DNA of 16,990 nucleotides from contig JAESUT010000011.1 of assembly GCA_016762995.1 (NCBI GenBank), positions 1,597 to 18,586 of the forward strand, in the 5' to 3' direction. This document shows positions 7,382 through 14,537 of the stretch, in pieces. The position numbers and the translations under genes are program-made. The notes under the pieces are model-generated. The model was not told the origin of the DNA. It searched no databases and saw only the letters and a list, made by a program, of their open reading frames with translations. Positions within the stretch are counted from its first letter, which is position 1. Every line of letters starts with the position of its first letter. Source of the DNA: Gammaproteobacteria bacterium. GTDB taxonomy: Bacteria > Pseudomonadota > Gammaproteobacteria > Pseudomonadales > Pseudohongiellaceae.

Positions 7382-7715
7382 ACTACCAGAGGGCTTTTAA
7401 GCTACTAACTAGGAGGTATTAAGGTACCCAACTAATTCTAGTCGACAATCAATGATGGCAATTAACAGCACCGACTCTCGAAGAGTCGGTGCTGTGCATC
7501 ACGAAGAAGATATCCTGCAACGCAAAATCACCTACCTGCTAGAGAATACTAAAGCCAAGCTAGTCACCAATCTGTATCGTCTTTGCCTCTGGGCTGATCT
7601 GTGCATTGTCACCAAGATGGATCGCTTTCTGTGGGCCATGGCGCACCCTTGCATCGACGAAATGTCTCTATGGGTTGATTGCAAAGTTTAGGTCATGCAG
7701 AGATGGATGCTGATG
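7382..7715. other. 334-base convergent intergenic region with a hairpin and no convincing gene
   Basis: It lies between the methyltransferase-like gene and the end of the ABC importer operon. A perfect AGGAGGT (7411-7417) is not followed by any ATG, GTG or TTG at a usable distance. An open frame of 79 codons from ATG 7452 to 7691 has no ribosome binding site, runs through the perfect hairpin at 7465-7495, and resembles no family I recognise, so I do not call it a gene. It could be decayed sequence. Confidence 0.6.
7465..7495. repeat. Perfect 14-bp inverted repeat (hairpin)
   Basis: ACAGCACCGACTCT (7465-7478) and AGAGTCGGTGCTGT (7482-7495) are exact reverse complements around CGA. The hairpin lies between two convergent transcription units, where a shared terminator is expected. 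Neither side has a T-run: GCATCACG follows on the plus strand and TAATTGCC on the minus strand, so it is not a standard intrinsic terminator. It may still stop or process both messages. Confidence 0.8.
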
Positions 7716-9239
7716 CTAGTTCTTCGTCATTTCGCCGCGCAGATACTCGATAGCGACATTGATCGACTCGCCATCAACGTCTACCAGACGGTTTGCCTGA
7801 CGCATCGCCGCATCGGGAATGCTATCGATGAAGGCATTAATAGCCTGCATAAATTCTGGCTGCGCCGCCGCATTGGCAGAGGCCAAAAACATACCATCGT
7901 AGGCTAGTAGCGCATTGCGCGGATCATCCAACAGCAGCAAATCGAAGGCGGCCACGCGACCATCTGTCGTATAGGCGCTGATGACATCGACCTGCCTTTC
8001 TGCCACAGCGGTATACATAAGCGACACATCGAAGGTAAGTTTATTCGCAAAGTCCATGTTATAAAGATCGCGAAGCCGAAACCATTCCGTTCGACCAAAA
8101 AATTCCAGATCGGAACCTGCGGTAAGCTCAGCGGCTATAGGTATCAAGTCCTCTATCGATGTTACTCCTAGCTCGAGAGCACGATCGCGGCGCATGGCGA
8201 GTGCATAACGATTCTGAAACCCAGTAAAGCCTATCGTCGTTACGTTTTGTTCTTCGAGAAATTCGATAACACCGTTTCTAATTCCTTCTCTACCAGGATT
8301 GCTCTCACGGCTCATGAAGTTAGCCCAGACTGTGCCAGTATACTCAACATAAAGGTCTACGGTGCCGTTACGAATCGCTTCAAACACCACCGCCGAACCC
8401 ATACCTAAACGTTGCTCTACACTGAAGCCCGCCTCTTCCAATTCTGCCGCAAGCAAGCCAGCCATGATGTACTGTTCGGTGAATGGCTTTCCGGCCACGA
8501 CAAAATCAGCGCGGGGCTGAGGCATTAGCCCGTACAATACAACGGAAATAATAATTGCGATGGCGCCATAGACACTCATTCGAATGCGCCTCAGTCTAGC
8601 TGAATCCACCGCCTCATTGCGTTTCTCTAGAAGCCATTGGATAGAGGCAACCAAACCATCCAGGCTCACCGCTAAACCAGCCGATGCGAAACTGCCTACC
8701 GTGACTGCGACTAAGTTACGTGTCTGTATGCCAGTGAATATATAGTTTCCGAAACTAGTCGCGCCAACCAGTGTCGACAGCGTAGCCAAGCCAACAGTCC
8801 ATACCACCGCTGTGCGAATGCCCGCTACGATTACCGGCATCGCTAGCGGCAGCTTCACCTCGCGCAGTATCTGATTCGGCGACATACCGATACCTTTCGC
8901 AGCCTCGATCACAGAGCCAGATACCGACTCCAAGCCGGTGACCGTATTGCGTACGATAGGCAACATCGAATACAGAGTCAGGGCGATGAATGCAGGTAGA
9001 AAGCCTATGCGGCCACCTAATAGCGCAACTACCAGAGCTAGTATCGCGAGGCTTGGAAAGGTTTGAATAATGCTGACAATCGCCAGCAGTGGCCGTTTAA
9101 CACGTGCCGATTGCTCCGCCCAAACACCTAAGGGGACAGAGATAAGAATACCCATGGTGATGGCTGCGAGAGTCAGCAGCAGGTGACCCTGGAAATAGGC
9201 CGGCAGCAATGATAGTTGTTCGCGTAAATTCTCACTCAC
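7716..9239 (-). CDS. ABC importer permease fused to its substrate-binding domain (OpuC/ProWX/EgtU type)
   Basis: Inner-membrane half of a quaternary-amine-type importer, 507 residues. Residues 1-205 form a five-helix permease with the ATPase-contacting loop EAAKGIGMS (112-120) followed by KLPLAMP (129-135). A further helix (about 221-238) tethers a periplasmic binding domain (about 243-507) that starts ADFVVAGKPFTEQYIMAGLL and holds VDLYVEYTGTV (294-304), both hallmarks of the glycine betaine/choline/ergothioneine binding family. Translation starts at GTG 9239, which overlaps the end of the ATPase gene by 8 bases (GTGAGTGA), indicating coupled translation. The fused layout is the same as in EgtUBC and Helicobacter ProWX. 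Ligand choice (betaine, choline, carnitine, ergothioneine or other) depends on pocket residues I cannot assign by eye. Confidence 0.93.
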   Translation of the reverse strand: MSENLREQLSLLPAYFQGHLLLTLAAITMGILISVPLGVWAEQSARVKRPLLAIVSIIQTFPSLAILALVVALLGGRIGFLPAFIALTLYSMLPIVRNTVTGLESVSGSVIEAAKGIGMSPNQILREVKLPLAMPVIVAGIRTAVVWTVGLATLSTLVGATSFGNYIFTGIQTRNLVAVTVGSFASAGLAVSLDGLVASIQWLLEKRNEAVDSARLRRIRMSVYGAIAIIISVVLYGLMPQPRADFVVAGKPFTEQYIMAGLLAAELEEAGFSVEQRLGMGSAVVFEAIRNGTVDLYVEYTGTVWANFMSRESNPGREGIRNGVIEFLEEQNVTTIGFTGFQNRYALAMRRDRALELGVTSIEDLIPIAAELTAGSDLEFFGRTEWFRLRDLYNMDFANKLTFDVSLMYTAVAERQVDVISAYTTDGRVAAFDLLLLDDPRNALLAYDGMFLASANAAAQPEFMQAINAFIDSIPDAAMRQANRLVDVDGESINVAIEYLRGEMTKN

Positions 9240-10011
9240 CGCGCATCAACTCCTCGAGGCGCTGAGCTCGCTGTCGCGGCATGGCGACGATATCGCGTAC
9301 GTAGTCGTGCGATGGATTGTTTAACAATTCCCTCGGTGTGCCAATCTGTAGGACTACCCCTTCACGCATCACCGCGATACGGTCAGCTAACAGCAAGGCC
9401 TCGGTCATGTCATGAGTAACCATGACTACCGTTAGCCCCATGTCCTGTTGGATACTCTTGAATTCTTCCTGCAATTCGCTACGCGTGATCGGATCGAGAG
9501 CACCAAACGGTTCATCCATCAACACCACTTCCGGTCTCGCCGCGAGAGCTCGCGCCACGCCTATGCGCTGTTGCTGCCCACCAGAAAGCTGCAATGGACT
9601 GCGATCGCCGTATTCGTCAAAGGGTAGCCCCACCATCGCCATGCACTCTACACAGCGAGCGCGGACATCCTTCGCAGACCACTGCAATAACCGTGGGACG
9701 GCTTCCACATTCTCGGCTACTGTTCGATGTGGGAACAAACCTATTCCCTGAAATACATAGCCAATATTACGACGCAGTTGCTCAGGATTCTGATCCAGCA
9801 CATTGCGTCCATTGACCAGTATCTCGCCACTAGTCGGCTCTTCCAAACGATTGATCATCTTCAGAGTTGTGGTCTTACCACAGCCTGAGGCACCGATAAG
9901 ACCGAGGAATTCGCCGCGTTCTATGGTGAGAGATGTATCTGCCACAGCAAGCGTTTTTCCGCCGTCATATGACTTTTGTACGTTTTTTAGTTCGATCATG
10001 GAAGGAGACAT
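9232..10011 (-). CDS. ABC importer ATPase, OpuCA/ProV family without CBS domains
   Basis: Energises uptake by the fused permease. The 259 residues contain Walker A GASGCGKTT (40-48), Q-loop Gln88 (VFQGIG), signature LSGGQQQR (142-149), Walker B VVLMDEP (162-168) with catalytic Glu167, and His200 (THDMTEA). The protein ends about 35 residues after the core fold, so the C-terminal CBS pair that gives OpuA/ProV-type ATPases their osmotic control is absent. The first ATG (10011) has no clear Shine-Dalgarno; an in-frame ATG at 9999 would drop four residues and is no better placed. It is the first gene of a two-gene operon transcribed away from the epoxide-hydrolase-like gene. Confidence 0.93.
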   Translation of the reverse strand: MSPSMIELKNVQKSYDGGKTLAVADTSLTIERGEFLGLIGASGCGKTTTLKMINRLEEPTSGEILVNGRNVLDQNPEQLRRNIGYVFQGIGLFPHRTVAENVEAVPRLLQWSAKDVRARCVECMAMVGLPFDEYGDRSPLQLSGGQQQRIGVARALAARPEVVLMDEPFGALDPITRSELQEEFKSIQQDMGLTVVMVTHDMTEALLLADRIAVMREGVVLQIGTPRELLNNPSHDYVRDIVAMPRQRAQRLEELMRGE

Positions 10012-10190
10012 ACTAGCAAATTAAAACAAGATAGGGGTATTCAACGTACAGGGAAAGCTGCTTAGACTCCCTGCTGCAAAACTTTCCAAAAGCTCAAGTT
10101 CTAACATTATTGTTCCATTTCGAGAGACTACACAATAGACTAAATTTCAATGACCATTAATGACCCCTCACTCATCAACTGAGAAATACC

Positions 10191-10661
10191 ATGAAAAAAC
10201 TGCCTTATAAGTGCTTAGCGCTGCTAATGTGCATTACAGCCAACCTGAATTCGATTGCTCAAGTAAACCCAACAATGCCCGAAAATGAAAAAATCATCAG
10301 AGAGTTTATTGCTTCTTGGTCACGGCTCGATGCCGACGAACTTGCCAGCTATTTCACTGAAGACGGCACTTATCACAATATCCCTTCATCAGCAGTACAA
10401 GGCCGCGACAATATCCAACAATTTATTACCGGCTTCATCCGCCCATGGGACAGCACCGACTGGGAAATAGTTAGCCTATTGGCCGAAGGTGACATAGTCA
10501 TGGTGGAGAGGCTAGACAAGACTGTTGTCGCTGGCAGTGCCGTGAACCTTCCCTGTTTTGGCTACTTCGAACTAGAAAATGGGAAAATTAAAATATGGCG
10601 CGATTATTTTGATCTACCGACCTACACGAATGCACTAACCCAGGCTCTGCAGAGCAACTAA
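10191..10661 (+). CDS. Secreted limonene-1,2-epoxide-hydrolase-like protein (SnoaL/NTF2 fold)
   Basis: A 156-residue protein with a signal peptide (about 1-23, cleavage after SIA) and a compact NTF2-like domain. The catalytic residues known from limonene-1,2-epoxide hydrolase can be matched: Tyr61 and Asn63 (GTYHN) for water binding, Arg107 and Asp109 (ERLDK), and Asp138 in WRDYFD (136-141). The LPCFGYFELENGKI stretch before WRDYFD is also typical. The Asn-to-Arg spacing is the same as I recall for the Rhodococcus enzyme. The protein may open an epoxide or a related small ring, but most family members are cytoplasmic, so export is unusual. Substrate is unknown. The ATG has only a weak GAGA upstream. 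It is transcribed divergently from the ABC importer with 179 bases between. Confidence 0.85.
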   Translation: MKKLPYKCLALLMCITANLNSIAQVNPTMPENEKIIREFIASWSRLDADELASYFTEDGTYHNIPSSAVQGRDNIQQFITGFIRPWDSTDWEIVSLLAEGDIVMVERLDKTVVAGSAVNLPCFGYFELENGKIKIWRDYFDLPTYTNALTQALQSN

Positions 10662-10819
10662 CTAAGAAAGAAATTAGAGCTAACACGCTGTTGAGAATGA
10701 CTGTATAAAAAGAGTATCTCTAACAATTAACAGTAGTCATTGTACGATCAAGACTGGCACACTATCAGCACCCGAAAGAAGAACAATCTTCCAACATCAA
10801 GAACGCCCGAGGAATTGCT

Positions 10820-11779
10820 ATGAACCTGCGCCTACATGCTCTAACCCTCACAGCCTGCCTATTCAGCACTGCAAGTTTCGCTCAATCAACAGAGCCCTAT
10901 CAAGTACCTAGAACAGAATTTGGGCAGCCTGACTTTCAAGGTGCTTGGAGCACTGTGTTTAACACCATGCTGGAACGCCCTGGAGGGCTTCCTTTGATAC
11001 TCTCGCCGGAACAGGCCGCAGGATTTGCTGCAGCCGTGTCGGACAATCTAGGTGACAATAACGACCCCGATGTCGATAGATTTGGCACACCAACACTCGC
11101 CAAGGTGAATGGAGAGTTTAGAAGCTCTGTCGTTGTATATCCCGAAAACGGCGTGCTGCCCTACAATGAACTTGGCACACAGATGTCTAGTTATGACTAC
11201 TTTAAAGGCGACTCTGGATTCGATCATCCCGAGGAAAGGCCAGGAGTCGAGCGTTGCATCGAGGCCTGGGGATCACCCCCCATGCGCGCATTCATGTATC
11301 AGTTATTTCATGGCTTCGTGCAGACCAAAGACACTATCGCCATCATAAGCGAAGAAGCTGTAGCACTGCGCGTCATTCACATGGATGGCTATATCCGGCC
11401 CGATGCCATCCGAAGTATGGAGGGACACTCTATCGGCCAGTGGGAGGGCGATACATTGGTTGTTGAAACCACTCATTACAGCGATGTAAACCCGGCCCGC
11501 GCAACAATTGGACGACCCATGTTGATCAGCAGCGCGGCCCGCGTGACTGAACGTTTCACACGAACCTCCGAGAATGAGCTGAACTACCAATACACGGTAG
11601 ATGATCCCACTTATTACACCGAGCCTTGGAAAGGTGAATTCTCATTCACTCGTGACGCGAGCGGCCACATCTATGAATTTGCCTGTCACGAGGGCAACTA
11701 CAGCATGGTAGGTGCGCTGCGCGGCGCTAGGGCACAAGAGGCGCAAGCAGCGGAGAAAGAAGCAGCAACTACTCAGTAG
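10820..11779 (+). CDS. Secreted protein of unknown function (319-residue family)
   Basis: I recognise this as a widespread exported family of unknown role in Gammaproteobacteria and Acidobacteria but know no activity for it. A signal peptide (about 1-21, SFAQS) precedes the PDFQGAW segment near the mature N-terminus. Other conserved-looking blocks are MEGHSIGQWEGDTLVVETTHYSD (residues 201-223), ARVTERFTRTSENELNYQYTV (about 240-260) and FACHEGNYSM near the C-terminus, followed by an Ala/Glu/Gln-rich tail (about 300-319). The repeated strand pattern suggests a beta-rich fold. GAGGA lies 6 bases before the ATG. It lies 158 bases after the epoxide-hydrolase-like gene on the same strand; co-transcription is possible but not shown. 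Confidence 0.85.
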   Translation: MNLRLHALTLTACLFSTASFAQSTEPYQVPRTEFGQPDFQGAWSTVFNTMLERPGGLPLILSPEQAAGFAAAVSDNLGDNNDPDVDRFGTPTLAKVNGEFRSSVVVYPENGVLPYNELGTQMSSYDYFKGDSGFDHPEERPGVERCIEAWGSPPMRAFMYQLFHGFVQTKDTIAIISEEAVALRVIHMDGYIRPDAIRSMEGHSIGQWEGDTLVVETTHYSDVNPARATIGRPMLISSAARVTERFTRTSENELNYQYTVDDPTYYTEPWKGEFSFTRDASGHIYEFACHEGNYSMVGALRGARAQEAQAAEKEAATTQ

Positions 11780-11925
11780 TGATGGCACTGGCAGGTTCAA
11801 GTTGGCAATCAGGAAAACATTCGAATAAGCACTTTAGATGCAACCCTTACCTGCGTTCGCCGAAACTAGTCATCTTCTAAATGCGTTCCCTTGTAGATTT
11901 TGACACGACACTCTGGAGGTTTTCC

Positions 11926-12219
11926 GTGATCATCGACAGTAAAGATATTTCGAAGAAGTCTCTTTTTATCCTTCTTCTCGCCGGTATAGCGATGGGTAGC
12001 TTATTTTTATGGTTGTTGCTTAGCATCATATCTATCTTCGTATCCGGAAGTGTGGACATAAGCTTCGAATCCGCATCAGGACTAGCCGGATTCACAACAA
12101 GCCTCCTTATCTGGCCATTCTTTGCTCTGATCTGGGCCTGCCTTACTTGGCTCTTCTTGACCCTCGGTTTGTCGACAATCAATCGATTTACATCGCTCAC
12201 TCTGAAGACTAAAAACTAA
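11926..12219 (+). CDS. Small two-helix membrane protein, unknown function
   Basis: A 97-residue product with two hydrophobic stretches (about residues 12-38 and 54-80), a short basic N-terminus with SKDISKKS, and a polar C-terminal tail. I chose GTG 11926 because GGAGG (11915-11919) lies 6 bases before it. The in-frame ATG at 11881 would add 15 residues but has no ribosome binding site. It resembles no named family I can identify. Its stop codon lies 8 bases from the stop of the convergent cyclase-family gene, with no terminator between, so the two messages must overlap. Confidence 0.65.
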   Translation: MIIDSKDISKKSLFILLLAGIAMGSLFLWLLLSIISIFVSGSVDISFESASGLAGFTTSLLIWPFFALIWACLTWLFLTLGLSTINRFTSLTLKTKN

Positions 12220-12227
12220 GAGCATGG

Positions 12228-13244
12228 CTAAAATACCGCCAATGGATTCACCGGCGAGCCCATACCCATCTCTATTCGCAGCGGAGCAGCTGTAAACATA
12301 AAACTATAGCGACCTAAGTCTTTCGCAATTTCTGCCGCACGGCCAAAATCGAGATTATCGAAGATAGATACGCCGAGTGAGACCAGTGCTAGGCTATGAA
12401 GTGGCAGGAACACGTTGGGAATGCCGCTGGGTGCTACATCGTTCCACATGTCGTGACCAATCATGGCAACGCCTCGCTCCTTCAGAAAATAGGCTACGTC
12501 GGCATGGTAACCAGCAACACCTTCTGAGGTTGGCCAAGCACCTAGTGCCTCGCGACGCTTCCAGCGACCGGTATAAAGAAGAATCACATCACCCGGTTCG
12601 ACGCGAACACCCTGAATTTCTTCCAGCAACAGCAGATCATCGTAGTTGATCGCCGTTCCCGGCTCTAGCCAACCATCCTCCGTTGCCCTACCCGGCAATA
12701 GCGTTGCGTCGAACAGAACTCCACGGGTCACGATGCCATCTTTGTGTGCATTGATATCGCCACGCGGACAACCCCCTGCAGCCTCGACTTCCTGATAGGT
12801 AACGCCGTTATAACCACTGCCCTCGTACATGATGTGACAATCCAGCGCATCGAGATGACTGTGTATAGTCCCGTGGTAGCTGCCGCTGTACTGGTAACGG
12901 TCTGCGGCACCTGTCGGGCTAACCCGCAGCACCTCGCGCGTTAACACGGTGGAGGCATCAACAGCCGGCTCTTGATTCACATCGTGAGCTAGCGATACAG
13001 CGATGCCTTCTTGCACAAGAGACGCGGCTTCTTTGCGCTTTTTAGGTGTAATCAGGTTCGCAGCTCCTAGTTCATCACTGTCCCCCCATCGGCCCCAATT
13101 GGATAATTCATCCATCGCTCGATGAAAATCCGCCTCTGTTTCTATAGTCGGGTGAGACTGAGCTAGAGCGAATTGAGCGGTCACAGCAACCAACAACAGT
13201 GAAAGCTTCCTACAACAACCTGAGACTCTGTTAAATGTCCTCAT
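12228..13244 (-). CDS. Secreted cyclase-family metal hydrolase (kynurenine formamidase-like, PF04199)
   Basis: A 338-residue protein with a signal peptide (about 1-28, FALAQS). It belongs to the metal-dependent cyclase family that includes kynurenine formamidase and isatin hydrolase. The metal-binding region reads YHGTIHSHLDALDCHIMY (123-140), with His124, His128, His130, Asp132 and His137 as candidate ligands, followed by the GSGYNG element of the longer bacterial subgroup. Later blocks VILLYTGRW and MIGHDMWNDV fit the same fold. Members hydrolyse amide or cyclic amide bonds, usually in the cytoplasm, so export is notable. Substrate is unknown. The start ATG is directly preceded by three copies of TAATAGGT; the AGG of the second copy gives a spacing of 9 bases. 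It may share a promoter with the NHL gene 62 bases upstream. Confidence 0.87.
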   Translation of the reverse strand: MRTFNRVSGCCRKLSLLLVAVTAQFALAQSHPTIETEADFHRAMDELSNWGRWGDSDELGAANLITPKKRKEAASLVQEGIAVSLAHDVNQEPAVDASTVLTREVLRVSPTGAADRYQYSGSYHGTIHSHLDALDCHIMYEGSGYNGVTYQEVEAAGGCPRGDINAHKDGIVTRGVLFDATLLPGRATEDGWLEPGTAINYDDLLLLEEIQGVRVEPGDVILLYTGRWKRREALGAWPTSEGVAGYHADVAYFLKERGVAMIGHDMWNDVAPSGIPNVFLPLHSLALVSLGVSIFDNLDFGRAAEIAKDLGRYSFMFTAAPLRIEMGMGSPVNPLAVF

Positions 13245-13268
13245 ACCTATTAACCTATTAACCTATTA
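13245..13268. repeat. Three perfect 8-bp tandem repeats abutting a start codon
   Basis: ACCTATTA is repeated exactly at 13245-13252, 13253-13260 and 13261-13268. On the coding strand this is TAATAGGT three times, ending at the ATG of the cyclase-family gene. Each unit contains a weak Shine-Dalgarno (AGGT), so copy number would change how many ribosome sites stand before the start. Confidence 0.9.
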
Positions 13269-13306
13269 GCCCTACAATCTATTATTCAACCAACATATAT
13301 AATTTG

Positions 13307-14359
13307 TTATGGACGAACACGAACATATTTCTGTAACTTTCTCGGCGCAGGCTCTCCACCAAACAAGTTTCCAGCTGCATCGGCGGCAACAAATTCGGCG
13401 CCGTTTCCAACTGTGCTTCTAGGGTCGCCCGTCGGGAGTTGAATGAAGTAATTCACCCAACCAAGATTCGCATCACCGATACGAATACCCATCTCCCAAC
13501 CTGGATTCTGCACATCGTCGGATTCGGAATCCGCCACATAGATATTGTCATGCTGATCAAAGAAAATGCCGCTCGGTCGACCGAACTGAGTCCACTGTGC
13601 GAGAAACTCACCTTCTTGTGTAAACAATTGAAGGCGGTTATTGGAACGGTCGCCAACAAATAGTCGTCCGCGCTGATCGATCGCGATGGTATGCAGTGTT
13701 CTGAATTCGCCTGGCGCGTAGCCTGGTTTGCCCCAGGCCATGATGAAATTACCATCACTATCGAACTTAACTACCCGTCCGTTGCCGTCGTTCTGGTGTC
13801 CGTCGGCAATGAACACATCACCGTTGTCGCCTACAACCACGTCTGCCGGGGCATTGAAGTGGTTTGGGCCACTACCGGCTTCACCCGGCGTGCCAAGCCT
13901 TAACAATACCTCTCCTGTGGGCGAGAACTTAATTACCTGATGCCCACGCGCGTCGCCATCGGGAATGCGCGCATCGCTTACCGCATCGGTTACCCAGACA
14001 TTGCCATCCGCATCCACATCAATGCCGTGAGGCCAGATGAACATGCCACCGCCGAAGCTCTCAACCACTTCCCCTTCGCTGTTAAACTTCAACACTGGGT
14101 CTAGGTTTGAATCCACGCACTCATTGCCAAAGCGATTTGGCGCTGTTGCATCGCAGCGCACAACTGCCCAGATATGTTCGCCGTCTGGATCAACATCGAG
14201 ATCACCAACCGCGCCCTGAATGCGGCCATTAGGCAACTGCGTCCAGCCTTCGATGGTGGCATAGGGATTGGAATAGGCCTGCGACAGAGCCGCACTGGAT
14301 AACATAAAAAACGGTAGGGCTAGTATAAGCCTTGAAAGTTGAGACTTGGCTTGCATCAT
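13307..14359 (-). CDS. Secreted NHL-repeat beta-propeller, peptidyl-alpha-hydroxyglycine lyase-like
   Basis: A 350-residue protein starting at ATG 14359, with GGAG 7 bases upstream; the open frame extends 49 codons further but only this start places a signal peptide (1-27, ALSQA) at the N-terminus. The mature part is a run of NHL blades: WPHGIDVDADGNVWVTD (109-125), NHFNAPADVVV (166-176), FIADGHQN (183-190), TLHTIAIDQRGRLFVGDRSNNR (221-242), SGIFFDQHDNIYVADS (263-278). The order and spacing match the lyase half of peptidylglycine amidating monooxygenase. His111 and His223 align with two zinc ligands, and Arg68 and Arg238 with active-site arginines. The third zinc histidine appears replaced (around 319-322, NGAE), and the catalytic tyrosine position reads His188. 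It may bind ligands rather than act as a lyase. Confidence 0.86.
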   Translation of the reverse strand: MMQAKSQLSRLILALPFFMLSSAALSQAYSNPYATIEGWTQLPNGRIQGAVGDLDVDPDGEHIWAVVRCDATAPNRFGNECVDSNLDPVLKFNSEGEVVESFGGGMFIWPHGIDVDADGNVWVTDAVSDARIPDGDARGHQVIKFSPTGEVLLRLGTPGEAGSGPNHFNAPADVVVGDNGDVFIADGHQNDGNGRVVKFDSDGNFIMAWGKPGYAPGEFRTLHTIAIDQRGRLFVGDRSNNRLQLFTQEGEFLAQWTQFGRPSGIFFDQHDNIYVADSESDDVQNPGWEMGIRIGDANLGWVNYFIQLPTGDPRSTVGNGAEFVAADAAGNLFGGEPAPRKLQKYVRVRP

Positions 14360-14537
14360 AGTATTGCTCCGATAGTTCCGTTTGCGGTTCTTATTTAGTG
14401 AGTTTCTTACTTTTAATTTTCTTCCAAAATGTTGTTGAGCTAAAGCTAATAGCTTCATACACCGAACAAGCTGCCCCTGCATCGAGGCGCGCAAGCCAAG
14501 CTTCAATTAATTCTAAGATTCAGACAATTTTCCGCAG

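Noticed and set aside
7465..7495. Hairpin as a standard intrinsic terminator
   Set aside because: No T-run on either strand, so it was recorded as an inverted repeat only.
7452..7691. Open frame of 79 codons between the methyltransferase-like gene and the importer operon
   Set aside because: No ribosome binding site, no recognisable family, and it runs through a perfect hairpin; more likely non-coding.
14360..14506. 49-codon N-terminal extension of the NHL protein
   Set aside because: It would bury the signal peptide; the ATG at 14359 has GGAG 7 bases upstream.
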